Shown here: piece after piece, positions 43,899-53,324 of the stretch | How the letters are laid out: every line of letters begins with the position of its first letter | Numbering within the stretch: position 1 is the stretch's first letter | Source: Mycolicibacterium sp. P9-22 | GTDB lineage: Bacteria; Actinomycetota; Actinomycetes; Mycobacteriales; Mycobacteriaceae | Reading direction: 5' to 3' | Assembly: GCF_008329585.1 (NCBI RefSeq) | Contig: NZ_NPKP01000002.1 | Coordinates: 186,001 to 250,000, forward strand | DNA: 64,000 nt | The notes under the pieces: generated by a model | What the model was told of the DNA's origin: nothing | Databases searched by the model: none | The model's input: the letters and a program-made list of their open reading frames with translations, nothing else | Program-made: the position numbers and the translations under genes

Positions 43899-44264
43899 TC
43901 ATCGACGGCCACCACCGCGGCCACCGCCCCGGCCGCCACCGGCGCTGGGCCGGTTTCCGCCGGGCAGTCCGACATTGGGGCCACCGGGCCCGCCCGGCCC
44001 ACCGATGTCCGGATCCAGGTTGACGTCGATCTCCCAGCCCCAGGCGTCATTGCAGTCGGTCCAGTCGTAATCACACGGGTACGGCACATAGGGCCCGGAG
44101 GATCCGCTCGGTCCGTCGCCGGTGTTCGAGCCGCGGACCTCGCCCTGGGAGCAGATGGTGGTGCCGCCCGCACTCGTGCAGTCCGCGGCCGCGACGGGCG
44201 TGGGGCTCATGGTCAGGCCCGCGCCGACGAGAACGGGCACCGCAAGAATTTTGAACAGTCGCAT
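43899..44264 (-). CDS. Small secreted glycine-rich protein
   Basis: This 121-residue protein has a signal peptide (FKILAVPVLVGAGLTM, cleavage after VAA). Four cysteines follow in the first half of the mature part (DCTS, TICSQGEVRGSN, YPCDYDWTDCND), and the tail is Gly/Arg/Pro-rich. A strong AAGGAG lies 6 bases before the ATG at 44264. It is 29 bp upstream of the haemophore-like gene on the same strand, so the two are probably co-transcribed. Its function is unknown. Confidence 0.7.
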   Translation of the reverse strand: MRLFKILAVPVLVGAGLTMSPTPVAAADCTSAGGTTICSQGEVRGSNTGDGPSGSSGPYVPYPCDYDWTDCNDAWGWEIDVNLDPDIGGPGGPGGPNVGLPGGNRPSAGGGRGGGRGGGRR

Positions 44265-44294
44265 CACTGACTCCTTCAGTCGTCGTGTGCGAAA

Positions 44295-44310
44295 CTGACG
44301 TCTCCGTCAG
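44295..44310. promoter_or_regulatory. Palindrome in the divergent secreted-protein/lhr region
   Basis: CTGACG-TCTC-CGTCAG is a perfect 6-bp inverted repeat 31 bp upstream of the leftward secreted-protein gene. The TGACG/CGTCA arms resemble TetR-type operators. No regulator gene is adjacent. Confidence 0.45.
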
Positions 44311-44385
44311 GATCATATGCCTGTTCACACCCAGTGCGCAGGGAAATCCGCAGCTCATCGCAACTTGTCGGTGGGTGGGGGCACC

Positions 44386-47300
44386 ATGGAGGACGTGCCC
44401 GCCGAGATCGATCCCATGGCCCGGTTCAGTCCGCTGACCCGGGACTGGTTCCGTGGCACCTTCCCGGCCCCCACCGCGGCCCAGGAGCAGGCCTGGTCGG
44501 CGATCGCCGACGGGGACAACACGCTGGTCATCGCGCCGACCGGCTCCGGCAAGACATTGGCCGCCTTCCTGTGGGCCATCGACGACCTCGCCCAGCATCC
44601 CTCGGAGTCGGCTGCGGGCACCCGGGTGCTCTATGTCTCCCCGCTCAAGGCGCTGGCCGTCGACGTCGAACGCAATCTGCGCACCCCGCTGACCGGGCTG
44701 GCCCGGGTGGCCGAGCGCGCGGACGTACCCGCACCGACCATCACCGTCGGCGTCCGTTCCGGGGACACCACGCCCAAGGACCGCCGCAACCTGATCTCCA
44801 GGCCTCCCGACATCCTGATCACCACCCCCGAATCGCTGTTCCTGATGCTCACCTCGGCGGCCCGCGACACCCTGACCGATGTGCGCACCGTGATCATCGA
44901 CGAGGTGCACGCCGTTGCGGCGACCAAGCGCGGTGCCCACCTTGCGGTTTCACTGGAGCGGCTGGACGCCATGCTGCCGCGCCCGGCGCAGCGGATCGGG
45001 TTGTCGGCAACGGTGCGGCCCGCCGAGGAGGTGGCCCGCTTCCTGGCCGGGACGGCACCGACCACCATCGTCGCCCCGCCGGCGGACAAGACCTTCGAAC
45101 TGCAGGTCCAGGTTCCGGTGCCGGATATGACGAACCTGACGGAAGGCTCCATCTGGCCCGATGTCGAGGAACGCATCGTCGACCTCGTCGAAGCGCATCA
45201 CTCGTCGATCGTGTTCGCCAACTCACGCCGGCTCGCCGAACGTCTCACCTCGCGGCTCAACGAGATCCACGCCGAACGCAACGGTGTCGAACTGCCCACC
45301 GGGCCCAACCCGAAGGTGCCCGCGGGCGCACCGGCGCACGTCATGGCCAGCGGGCAGAGCTTCGGGGCGCCCACGGTGCTGGCCAAGGCCCACCACGGTT
45401 CGGTGAGCAAGGAGCAACGAGCGCTGGTCGAGGACGACCTCAAGAGTGGGCGGCTCAAGGCTGTGGTCGCCACCTCCAGCCTGGAACTCGGCATCGACAT
45501 GGGTGCGGTGGACCTGGTCATCCAGGTGTCGGCGCCGCCGTCGGTGGCCAGCGGCCTGCAGCGCGTCGGCCGGGCCGGGCACCAGGTCGGCGAGATATCC
45601 CAAGGCGTGCTCTTCCCCAAACACCGCACCGACCTGATCGACTGCGCCGTCACAGTGGAACGGATGCGGGCCGGCCAGATCGAAACCATGCGGGTGCCGG
45701 CGAACCCCCTGGACGTGCTCGCCCAGCACACCGTCGCCGCGGCCGCGCTCGAACCGTTGGACGCCGATGCGTGGTTCGACACGGTGCGGCGCAGCGCCCC
45801 CTTCGCCTCGTTGCCGCGCAGCGCCTTCGAGGCGACACTGGATCTGCTGTCCGGGAAGTACCCGTCGACCGAGTTCGCCGAACTGCGTCCACGACTGGTC
45901 TATGACCGCGACGCCGGAACCCTCAACGCACGGCCCGGCGCGCAGCGTCTGGCCGTCACCTCCGGTGGGGCCATCCCCGACCGCGGCATGTTCACCGTCT
46001 ACCTGGCCAGCGAGTCCGAAAAGCCCTCACGCGTCGGCGAACTCGATGAGGAGATGGTCTACGAATCGCGTCCCGGTGACGTGATCTCGCTGGGCGCCAC
46101 CAGTTGGCGTATCACCGAGATCACCCACGACCGGGTGCTGGTGGTGCCCGCCCCCGGCCTACCCGCCCGGCTACCCTTCTGGCGCGGCGACAGCGTCGGA
46201 CGGCCCGCCGAGCTCGGCGCGGCGGTCGGGGCGTTCACCGGCGAGCTCGCCCAATTGGGGTCCGACGACTTCCGGAAGCGTTGCCAGGAAACCGGTTTCG
46301 ACGAATTCGCGACCGACAATCTGTGGCAGCTGCTCGACGAACAACGTCAGGCCACCGGCGCGGTCCCCAGCGACACCACGTTGATCGTGGAGCGCTTCCA
46401 TGACGAGCTGGGTGACTGGCGGGTGATCCTGCACTCCCCCTACGGCTTACGCGTGCACGGGCCGCTCGCGCTGGCTGTCGCCCGCCGACTGCGGGAGCGC
46501 TACGGCATCGACGAGAAGCCGACCGCCTCCGATGACGGCATCATCGTCCGGCTGCCCGACAGTGGCGACGATCCGCCCGGGGCAGAGCTTTTCGTGTTCG
46601 ACGCCGACGAGCTGGAACCCATCATCACCGACGAGGTCGGCGGGTCCGCGCTGTTCGCGTCCCGTTTCCGCGAGTGCGCCGCGCGCGCCCTGCTGCTGCC
46701 GCGCCGGCACCCGGGCAAACGGTCCCCGCTGTGGCATCAACGCCAGCGCTCCGCGCAGTTACTCGATGTGGCCCGCAAGTACCCCGATTTCCCCATCGTG
46801 CTGGAAACCGTTCGGGAATGTCTGCAGGATGTCTACGACGTGCCCGCGCTGACGGATGTGATGAACCGGGTCGCCCAGCGCAAGATCCGGCTGCTCGAGG
46901 TCGAGACCGCCGCGCCGTCCCCGTTCGCCGCGGCCGCCCTGTTCGGCTACGTGGGCGCGTTCATGTACGAGGGCGACAGCCCGCTGGCCGAACGACGCGC
47001 CGCCGCACTGTCACTGGACACCGTACTGCTGGCCGAACTGCTGGGCCGGGTGGAGCTGCGCGACCTGCTCGACCCCGATGTCGTCACCGCGACGACCAGG
47101 CAGCTGCAACATCTCGATGCCGATCGGGCCGTCCGCGACGCCGAGGGGGTCGCCGACCTGCTGCGGCTGCTCGGACCGCTCACCGAGGACGAAATCGTCG
47201 AACGCTGTGTGCAGGACGATATCGGTGGGTGGCTCGACGGGTTGCGCGCGGCCCGACGGGCGCTGACGGTGTCCTACGCGGGATCGACATGGTGGGTGAC

Positions 47301-48906
47301 CGTCGAGGACATCGCGCTGCTCCGCGACGGCGTCGGGGTGGCGGTGCCGGTCTGGGTGCCCGCGAGCCTCACCGAATCGGTGACCAACCCCCTCGGCGAC
47401 CTGCTCGGGCGCTTTGCCCGCACCCGTGGACCCTTCAGCACCGAGGACGCCGCCGCCCGGTTCGGGCTGGGCATCCGGGTGACCGCCGACGTGCTGGGCC
47501 GGCTGGCCGGCGACGGCCGGTTGATCCGCGGCGAGTTCACCGAGGCGATCGCCGGATCCTCCGGGCAGTGGTGTGACACCACTGTTCTCAAGATTCTGCG
47601 GCGACGGTCGCTGGCGGCCCTGCGCGCCGCGGTGGAACCGGTCAGCACCGCGGCGTACGGCCGGTTCCTGCCCGCCTGGCAGCATGTCGGCTCCACCCGC
47701 AACCGCGGGGTGGACGGCCTGGCCGTCGTGATCGAGCAGTTGGCCGGCCAGGCCCTGCCGGCGTCGGCGATCGAGACGCTGGTGTTGCCGCAGCGGGTGG
47801 CCGACTACCAGCCCGCCATGCTCGATGAGCTGTTGGCCGCCGGCGAGGTCACCTGGTCGGGTGTGGGCCAGATCGGTGGATCCGACGGCTGGGTCGCCTT
47901 CCATCTCGGCGACTCCGCACCGATGACGCTGGCCCCGCCCGCCGAAATCGAGTTCAACGACAACCACCGCGCCATCATGGAATCACTCGGCCACGGCGGC
48001 GCCTACTTCTTCCGCCAGCTGGCCGACGGCCTGTCCGAGGGCGATCTGAAAACAGCGCTGTGGGAGCTCATCTGGGCCGGCTGGGTCACCGGTGACACGT
48101 TCGCACCCGTGCGCGCCCTGCTGTCGGGCCCGCGCCGTGCGGGGGCGCCGTCACACCGTCAGCGCCAGCGTCCTCCGCGGCTGAGCCGCTACAGCCTGGC
48201 CCAGGGGCAGCCGCGCACCGATCCCACGGTGGCCGGCCGCTGGTCGGCGTTGCCCGCCGCCACAACGGATTCCACGGTGCGTGCGCATTTTCAGGCCGAG
48301 CTGTTGCTGAACCGCTTCGGCGTGCTCACCCGAGGTGCCGCCGACGGAGTGCCCGGCGGATTCGCGATGTTGTACAAGGTGCTCACCGCGTTCGAGGACG
48401 CCGGGCGGTGCCAGCGTGGCTATTTCGTGGAATCGCTCGGCGGCGCCCAGTTCGCCGCCGCGTCCACGGTCGACCGGTTGCGCTCCTATCTGGACGGTAT
48501 CGACCCTCAGCGCCCGGAACTGCACGCCGTGGTGCTGGCCGCCACCGACCCCGCAAACCCGTACGGTATGGCGCTGCCCTGGCCGGATGCCGCCGAGGTG
48601 ACGCACCGGCCCGGGCGTAAAGCCGGTGCGCTGGTCGCGCTGGTCGACGGACAGTTGGTGTGGTTCCTGGAGCGCGGCGGAAAGTCGTTGCTCAGCTTCG
48701 GGGCCGAACCCGAGGCCCAGGCCTCGGCCGCCACCGCGCTGGCCACCCTGGTCGGCTCGGGCGGCCGGATTCCCTCGTTGCTGGTCGAACGGGTCAACGG
48801 CGTCACGGTGCTCGATCCCAACGCCGGCGAGGAACACGCCACGGTGCTGGACGCGCTCGTCACCGCCGGATTCGCCCGCACTCCCCGAGGACTTCGGCTG
48901 CGCTAA
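44386..48906 (+). CDS. lhr: Lhr, large superfamily 2 DNA repair helicase
   Basis: This 1506-residue protein matches the ~1500-residue actinobacterial Lhr. The N-terminal helicase core has Walker A APTGSGKT (50-57), YVSPLKALAVDVERNL, the DEVH box (172-175), GLSATVRPAEE and QRVGRAGHQVG. The long Lhr C-terminal domain follows, with winged-helix repeats. It is a 3'-5' translocase acting on DNA and DNA:RNA hybrids in the DNA-damage response. The frame is open from 44317, but family alignment favours ATG at 44386 or, less likely, 44416. As in M. tuberculosis, nei follows, with one small gene inserted between. Confidence 0.95.
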   Translation: MEDVPAEIDPMARFSPLTRDWFRGTFPAPTAAQEQAWSAIADGDNTLVIAPTGSGKTLAAFLWAIDDLAQHPSESAAGTRVLYVSPLKALAVDVERNLRTPLTGLARVAERADVPAPTITVGVRSGDTTPKDRRNLISRPPDILITTPESLFLMLTSAARDTLTDVRTVIIDEVHAVAATKRGAHLAVSLERLDAMLPRPAQRIGLSATVRPAEEVARFLAGTAPTTIVAPPADKTFELQVQVPVPDMTNLTEGSIWPDVEERIVDLVEAHHSSIVFANSRRLAERLTSRLNEIHAERNGVELPTGPNPKVPAGAPAHVMASGQSFGAPTVLAKAHHGSVSKEQRALVEDDLKSGRLKAVVATSSLELGIDMGAVDLVIQVSAPPSVASGLQRVGRAGHQVGEISQGVLFPKHRTDLIDCAVTVERMRAGQIETMRVPANPLDVLAQHTVAAAALEPLDADAWFDTVRRSAPFASLPRSAFEATLDLLSGKYPSTEFAELRPRLVYDRDAGTLNARPGAQRLAVTSGGAIPDRGMFTVYLASESEKPSRVGELDEEMVYESRPGDVISLGATSWRITEITHDRVLVVPAPGLPARLPFWRGDSVGRPAELGAAVGAFTGELAQLGSDDFRKRCQETGFDEFATDNLWQLLDEQRQATGAVPSDTTLIVERFHDELGDWRVILHSPYGLRVHGPLALAVARRLRERYGIDEKPTASDDGIIVRLPDSGDDPPGAELFVFDADELEPIITDEVGGSALFASRFRECAARALLLPRRHPGKRSPLWHQRQRSAQLLDVARKYPDFPIVLETVRECLQDVYDVPALTDVMNRVAQRKIRLLEVETAAPSPFAAAALFGYVGAFMYEGDSPLAERRAAALSLDTVLLAELLGRVELRDLLDPDVVTATTRQLQHLDADRAVRDAEGVADLLRLLGPLTEDEIVERCVQDDIGGWLDGLRAARRALTVSYAGSTWWVTVEDIALLRDGVGVAVPVWVPASLTESVTNPLGDLLGRFARTRGPFSTEDAAARFGLGIRVTADVLGRLAGDGRLIRGEFTEAIAGSSGQWCDTTVLKILRRRSLAALRAAVEPVSTAAYGRFLPAWQHVGSTRNRGVDGLAVVIEQLAGQALPASAIETLVLPQRVADYQPAMLDELLAAGEVTWSGVGQIGGSDGWVAFHLGDSAPMTLAPPAEIEFNDNHRAIMESLGHGGAYFFRQLADGLSEGDLKTALWELIWAGWVTGDTFAPVRALLSGPRRAGAPSHRQRQRPPRLSRYSLAQGQPRTDPTVAGRWSALPAATTDSTVRAHFQAELLLNRFGVLTRGAADGVPGGFAMLYKVLTAFEDAGRCQRGYFVESLGGAQFAAASTVDRLRSYLDGIDPQRPELHAVVLAATDPANPYGMALPWPDAAEVTHRPGRKAGALVALVDGQLVWFLERGGKSLLSFGAEPEAQASAATALATLVGSGGRIPSLLVERVNGVTVLDPNAGEEHATVLDALVTAGFARTPRGLRLR

Positions 48907-48926
48907 TTTTGTCAAAAGTGACAAAA
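48907..48926. promoter_or_regulatory. 20-bp perfect palindrome just after lhr
   Basis: TTTTGTCA-AAAG-TGACAAAA has 8-bp perfect arms, starting at the base after the lhr stop and 30 bp before the next gene. Its AT-rich symmetric form is more like a repressor operator for the membrane-protein gene than a terminator. Confidence 0.55.
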
Positions 48927-48956
48927 CTAGGGGTATCGCTGACCGATACTCCCAGG

Positions 48957-49436
48957 ATGGTCTCGCTCATCATTCACCTCGTCCTGGGTATCGCCGTCAT
49001 CGCCTGGATCGTCCGAGCCAACCAGCACGTGTTCGCCCGCCCAGGCGATGGCAGCCCGATGTTCTCGCCGCTGGAGATCCTCTTCTATGTCATCGGCGTG
49101 GTATCGATTGCGCTCGGCTACTACTTCAATCATCAATTCGTCGCGACCTACGCGGTAGCGGGCGGCAACCCGATCTGGGGTCCCGGCAGCTGGCAGCAGT
49201 TCATCGTGCTCGGATATGCGAACCCGGCGGCCGCATCGGCCAGCCAGGATTACACCATCATCAACGTGATCCTGCTGCCGCTGTTCACCATCATCGACGG
49301 CTACCGGCGCGGCATCAAACGGCCGTGGCTGTACTTCGTGTCCAGCCTGTTCACCAGTTGCGCGTTCGCCTACGCATTCTATTTCGCCACCCTGGACCGC
49401 GTGCACCGGCAGCAGCAGGCGCTCACCACCGTCTGA
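48957..49436 (+). CDS. Small four-helix membrane protein (DUF2834-like)
   Basis: This 159-residue protein has four predicted transmembrane segments (SLIIHLVLGIAVIAWIV, EILFYVIGVVSIALGYY, YTIINVILLPLFTII, WLYFVSSLFTSCAFAYAF). The third and fourth helices, joined by DGYRRGIKRP, resemble DUF2834 proteins. Nothing points to a function. A palindromic operator-like site lies immediately upstream, so it probably has its own regulated promoter rather than depending on lhr. Confidence 0.65.
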   Translation: MVSLIIHLVLGIAVIAWIVRANQHVFARPGDGSPMFSPLEILFYVIGVVSIALGYYFNHQFVATYAVAGGNPIWGPGSWQQFIVLGYANPAAASASQDYTIINVILLPLFTIIDGYRRGIKRPWLYFVSSLFTSCAFAYAFYFATLDRVHRQQQALTTV

Positions 49437-49472
49437 ATCCGTTCAGGAGCGCGTGAGCATGTTCAATGGGTT

Positions 49473-50228
49473 ATGCCCGAAGGTGACACGGTCTTCCGCA
49501 CCGCCGCCAAGCTGCGCGCGGCGCTGGCCGGAAAGACACTGACCCGCTGCGATATCCGGGTCCCCCGCTACGCGACGGTGGACCTGACCGGACAGGTCGT
49601 CGACGAGGTCCTCAGCCGCGGCAAGCACCTGTTCATCCGGGTGGGCCAGGCCAGCATCCATTCTCATCTGTTGATGGACGGCAGCTGGGTGATCGGGGGC
49701 TTCCGAGGCCCCCAGCACCGGATCCGCATCGTGCTGGGCACCGCTGACACCGTGGCATTCGGCATCGATCTGGGCATCCTCGACGTCCTGGAACGCGACC
49801 ATGATCAGGATGTGGTCGCCCACCTCGGGCCCGACCTGCTCGGCCCGGACTGGGACCCGCAATTGGCGGCGGCGAATCTGATGGCCGAGCCGGAACGCGA
49901 ACTCGCCGATGCCCTGCTGGACCAGCGGGTGATGGCCGGTATCGGCAACGTCTTCGCCAACGAGCTGTGTTTTGTGTTCGGCCGCGCTCCGCACGCACCG
50001 GTCGGCACGCTGGCGGACCCGTTGCGGGTGGCACAGCGCGCCCGTGACATGTTGTGGCTGAACCGATCCCACGTCAACCGCACCACGACGGGAAACGCCC
50101 GGCGCGGGCAGCAGGTGTGGGTATATGGCAGGGCCGGAGAGCCGTGTCGCCGCTGCCGTACCCCCATCGAGAGGGACGACAGCGGCGACCGGATCAGGTA
50201 TTGGTGCCCGAACTGTCAGGCAGCCTGA
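49473..50228 (+). CDS. nei: Endonuclease VIII-family DNA glycosylase Nei
   Basis: This 251-residue Fpg/Nei glycosylase begins with the catalytic MPEGDTVFR (Pro1 nucleophile after Met removal, Glu2). It has the H2TH region around [18 protein letters not shown] and ends with a zinc finger ([15 protein letters not shown]). It excises oxidised pyrimidines. M. tuberculosis Rv3297 (Nei2) also follows lhr. The gene overlaps the convergent desaturase by 13 bp at its 3' end. Confidence 0.92.
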   Translation: MPEGDTVFRTAAKLRAALAGKTLTRCDIRVPRYATVDLTGQVVDEVLSRGKHLFIRVGQASIHSHLLMDGSWVIGGFRGPQHRIRIVLGTADTVAFGIDLGILDVLERDHDQDVVAHLGPDLLGPDWDPQLAAANLMAEPERELADALLDQRVMAGIGNVFANELCFVFGRAPHAPVGTLADPLRVAQRARDMLWLNRSHVNRTTTGNARRGQQVWVYGRAGEPCRRCRTPIERDDSGDRIRYWCPNCQAA

Positions 50229-51409
50229 GCCTTTTCGGACTCCGGAGTGGCCGGCTTGCCGTTCGGCAGCGCCAGCCGCAGGATCTTCTTGACGACCGTG
50301 CCGAACTGCTTGTACAGCGGCCCGCTGTTGTAGGGCAGACCGTAGCGCTCGCAGATCTCGCGGACCTCGACCGAGATCTCGGCGTGCCGGTGGGCGGGGA
50401 TGTCGGGGAACAGGTGGTGTTCGATCTGGAAGGACAGGTTGCCGCTCAAGATGTGGAACCACTTGCCGCCGGTCAGGTTCGCCGAGCCGAGCAGCTGGCG
50501 GAAGTACCACTGGCCGCGTGATTCGCTCTTGGTCTCCTCGATGGAGAATTCCTGCGTGCCCTCCGGGAAATGCCCGCAGAAGATGATCATGTAGGACCAC
50601 ACGTTGCGCATCAGGTTGGCGGTCATGTTCCCGGTGAACACCCAAGGCGCGAACGGGCCGGCCAGCAACGGGAAGGCCACGTAATCCTTGAGCGTCTGCT
50701 TCTTGGTCTTCTGCCAGATACCGCGCAGGATGTCGCGTTTGTCGGCGACACTGATCTCACCGGAACGGATACGTTCGGTCTCCACCTCGTGCAGCGCGAC
50801 GCCGTACTGGAAAAGCACCATCAGCAGGAACGCGTACACCGGGTTGCCCAGGTAGTACGGTGACCACCGCTGGTCTTCGCTCATCCGCAGCACGCCGTAG
50901 CCGATGTCGCGGTCCATGTCGACGATGTTGGTGTAGGTGTGGTGCATGTAGTTGTGCGAGTGCCGCCACTGATCGGACGGGCAGGCGTTGTCCCATTCGA
51001 AAGCCTTGCTGGACAGCGCAGGATCGCCGGTCCAGTCGTACTGGCCGTGCATGATGTTGTGGCCGATCTCCATGTTGTCGAGAATCTTGGCGATTCCGAG
51101 CATGGCGGTGCCGGCCAACCAGAACGGCGGGAAGATGCCACCGAACAGCAGGGCGCGGCCACCGACCTCGAGGGTGCGCTGGGTCTTGATGACCTTGCGG
51201 ATGTAGGTGGTGTCCCGCTCGCCGAGATCGGCGACCACGCGCTCGCGGATAGCGTCGAGTTCGGCACCGAACGCGTCGGCCTGCTCGGGGGTCAGGGAGT
51301 ACTTGTCGGAGCGCACCGCGCGGTTGCGGATGTCATCCTGGGAAATGGCTGACGGACGAGCGGAGATACGGGAGATATCTTCGGGACGAACGGAAATCAT
51401 GTCAGTCAT
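50216..51409 (-). CDS. Membrane acyl-CoA/fatty-acid desaturase (DesA3-like)
   Basis: This 397-residue integral-membrane di-iron desaturase has three His boxes: HNIMH (117-121), HNYMHH (152-157) and QIEHHLFP near residue 340. It resembles M. tuberculosis DesA3 (Rv3229c), the stearoyl-CoA delta-9 desaturase. It lies 17 bp downstream of a matching reductase gene, the same arrangement as Rv3230c-Rv3229c. It introduces a double bond into membrane acyl chains using electrons from that reductase. Its 3' end overlaps nei. Confidence 0.9.
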   Translation of the reverse strand: MTDMISVRPEDISRISARPSAISQDDIRNRAVRSDKYSLTPEQADAFGAELDAIRERVVADLGERDTTYIRKVIKTQRTLEVGGRALLFGGIFPPFWLAGTAMLGIAKILDNMEIGHNIMHGQYDWTGDPALSSKAFEWDNACPSDQWRHSHNYMHHTYTNIVDMDRDIGYGVLRMSEDQRWSPYYLGNPVYAFLLMVLFQYGVALHEVETERIRSGEISVADKRDILRGIWQKTKKQTLKDYVAFPLLAGPFAPWVFTGNMTANLMRNVWSYMIIFCGHFPEGTQEFSIEETKSESRGQWYFRQLLGSANLTGGKWFHILSGNLSFQIEHHLFPDIPAHRHAEISVEVREICERYGLPYNSGPLYKQFGTVVKKILRLALPNGKPATPESEKAQAA

Positions 51410-51426
51410 GGCTGTTCCTTCCGGTC

Positions 51427-52482
51427 TCAGAGATCGATGGCGACGTCACCGACGGCGGCGGTGACGCATATCTGGATGTCTTCACAGTCAGCGGTGGACA
51501 CCGCTCCGGTGATGAGGTTGCGCACCGCACCGCTCTTCTTGAAGCGGGTGCAGCTGTGGCAGATGCCCATCCGGCAGCCGCTTTCCGGGTTGAGCCCGGC
51601 GGCCTCTGCCTGGGCCAGCAAGGGTTGACCGTCGTCGACGACCTCGACACCACTGTCGGTGAAGGTGATTGTGCCGCCGCTGGTTTCGGTCGGCAGCGCG
51701 AACTCAGGAGGCACGAAGCTCTCCGAGTAGGCCTGCGGGATGATCTCGCGAACCGCCTCGATCAGCACCGTGGGGCCGCAGACGAACACCGCATCGGGCT
51801 CGGCCATCGCGGCCGCCAGGTGCGCGTGCCCGAAGCGTCCGTCCAGGTCCGAGCCGGCGGTATCGCGGGTGTAGCCGTGCAGCACCCGGACGCCGGGCAG
51901 CGCCTGGAGTTCCTGCCGATAGCAGGCCTCGGCCTCGGAGCGCGCGTAGTGGATGAAGGCGACCTCGCCGGTGAAACCCTCGGCGCGCAGCGTGCGCACC
52001 ATCGACAGCACCGGAGTGATGCCGCTGCCACCGGAGACGAACAGGATGCGTCGCGGACGGACGGCAGGCATCACGAAGTCGCCGCCGACGGAGTCCAGGC
52101 CGACCACCATGCCCGGACGGGCGTGGTCGCACAGGTAGGTCGAGACCAGACCGTCGTCGTGGCGGCCGATGGTCAGTTCGATCAGCGGGCTGCCCTCGGC
52201 ACTGGCCGGCGAGTAGCAGCGGGTGCGGCGGCGTCCGTCGATCTCGACGGACAGGTTGATGTGCTGGCCGGCGCGAAATCCGGCGAATGCACGGTTCGGC
52301 TGCAGCGTCAGGGTGACGCTGCGCGAAGTCTGACGGCGGACGGCCACGACGCGTGCGCGTGCCTGTCCCTGCGTCCAGGTGGGGTCGACGATCTCGGTGT
52401 AGCGGTCGACACCGTGCGGTCCGGTGAGCAGATTCAGCAGCGAGGACCGGGACACCCGCCGCGTCAATGTTTCGGTGAACAT
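51427..52482 (-). CDS. Ferredoxin-type reductase partner of the desaturase
   Basis: This 351-residue reductase has an FAD-binding domain (RCYSPAS, GLVSTYL), an NAD(P)H domain (FVSGGSGITPVLSM, FVCGPTVL) and a C-terminal plant-type [2Fe-2S] domain with SGCRMGICHSC and a later Cys (TADCEDIQ). The architecture is that of Rv3230c, the electron donor of DesA3. The ATG at 52482 falls inside a palindrome, so expression is probably repressed by the divergent TetR protein. Confidence 0.9.
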   Translation of the reverse strand: MFTETLTRRVSRSSLLNLLTGPHGVDRYTEIVDPTWTQGQARARVVAVRRQTSRSVTLTLQPNRAFAGFRAGQHINLSVEIDGRRRTRCYSPASAEGSPLIELTIGRHDDGLVSTYLCDHARPGMVVGLDSVGGDFVMPAVRPRRILFVSGGSGITPVLSMVRTLRAEGFTGEVAFIHYARSEAEACYRQELQALPGVRVLHGYTRDTAGSDLDGRFGHAHLAAAMAEPDAVFVCGPTVLIEAVREIIPQAYSESFVPPEFALPTETSGGTITFTDSGVEVVDDGQPLLAQAEAAGLNPESGCRMGICHSCTRFKKSGAVRNLITGAVSTADCEDIQICVTAAVGDVAIDL

Positions 52483-52490
52483 ATGTACAC
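52475..52490. promoter_or_regulatory. Palindromic operator over the reductase start codon
   Basis: GTGAACATATGTACAC is a 16-bp palindrome with 14 of 16 symmetric positions and includes the reductase ATG (52480-52482). A second short dyad (AGTG-AA-CACT, 52551-52560) lies nearer the TetR gene. Both are candidates for the TetR protein at 52639. Confidence 0.55.
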
Positions 52491-52638
52491 TGTGATCGTG
52501 TTAGAGGTTGTTGGTCAAGAGAAATCTGCAGGCTGTGACGGGCGCAACATAGTGAACACTCGTACTCCTGAATCACAAACAGTTGGTAGCTCATCTAGCC
52601 AAAGGCCGGCCATTCACGCGGTTGTAGGCTCATTAGCT

Positions 52639-53322
52639 GTGGAAAGCGACATTCCCAAGTCCCGTTCGGGGCGTTCCGGCCGCTCGAGCAAGTCACGCTC
52701 GCGCGACACCTTGTCGCGCGACGAACGCAAGGAAGTCACCCGCCGCGCGATCGTCGCCGCCGCCCTGCATCTGCTGGAAGAGGGCAGCTTCACCGGTCTG
52801 AGCCTGCGTGAGGTCACCCGCGAAGCCGGGATCGTGCCCGCCGCGTTCTACCGGCACTTCGATTCCATGGAGTCGCTGGGCCTGGTGCTCATCGACGAAT
52901 CGTTCCGGTCACTGCGGGACATGCTCCGCGGCGCACGCACCGGCAAGCTCGACCCCAACCACGTCATCGATTCGTCCGCGGAGATCCTGATCGCCGGCAT
53001 CAGCGAGCGCCGCGAGCACTGGCGCTTCATCACCCGGGAACGCGCCAGCGGCGTCGCATCCCTGCGCTACGCGATCCGCACCGAGATCCGGCTACTCACT
53101 TCCGAACTCGCGATCGACCTGGCCCGCTTCCCCGGGTTGAAGAATTGGAGCAGCGAGGATCTCAACATCCTGGCCAACCTGTTCGTCAACGCGATGATCT
53201 CCATCGCCGAACTCGTCGAGGATGTCGCCGACCCGGCTGCACTCGAGGCGATCAAGCAGACCGCGATCAAACAGATGATGATGATCGCCGTCGGTGTCCG
53301 GGGTTGGCGCAGCGAGGGCTAG
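52639..53322 (+). CDS. TetR-family regulator of the desaturase genes
   Basis: This 227-residue TetR protein has a basic N-terminal tail (KSRSGRSGRSSKSRSRD). Its helix-turn-helix is AIVAAALHLLEEGSFTGLSL followed by VTREAGIVPAAFYRHFDSME. The start is uncertain: GTG at 52639 is preferred, and other in-frame GTGs (for example 52552) exist upstream. The N-terminal Arg/Ser-rich tail and body recall M. tuberculosis Rv3295, which lies next to lhr there. Divergence from the reductase-desaturase pair suggests it senses acyl-CoA and adjusts membrane unsaturation. Confidence 0.85.
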   Translation: MESDIPKSRSGRSGRSSKSRSRDTLSRDERKEVTRRAIVAAALHLLEEGSFTGLSLREVTREAGIVPAAFYRHFDSMESLGLVLIDESFRSLRDMLRGARTGKLDPNHVIDSSAEILIAGISERREHWRFITRERASGVASLRYAIRTEIRLLTSELAIDLARFPGLKNWSSEDLNILANLFVNAMISIAELVEDVADPAALEAIKQTAIKQMMMIAVGVRGWRSEG

Positions 53323-53324
53323 CG

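Noticed and set aside
51556..52638. Upstream ~360 codons of the open frame containing the TetR gene
   Set aside because: Antisense to the ferredoxin reductase; TetR similarity begins only after 52639.
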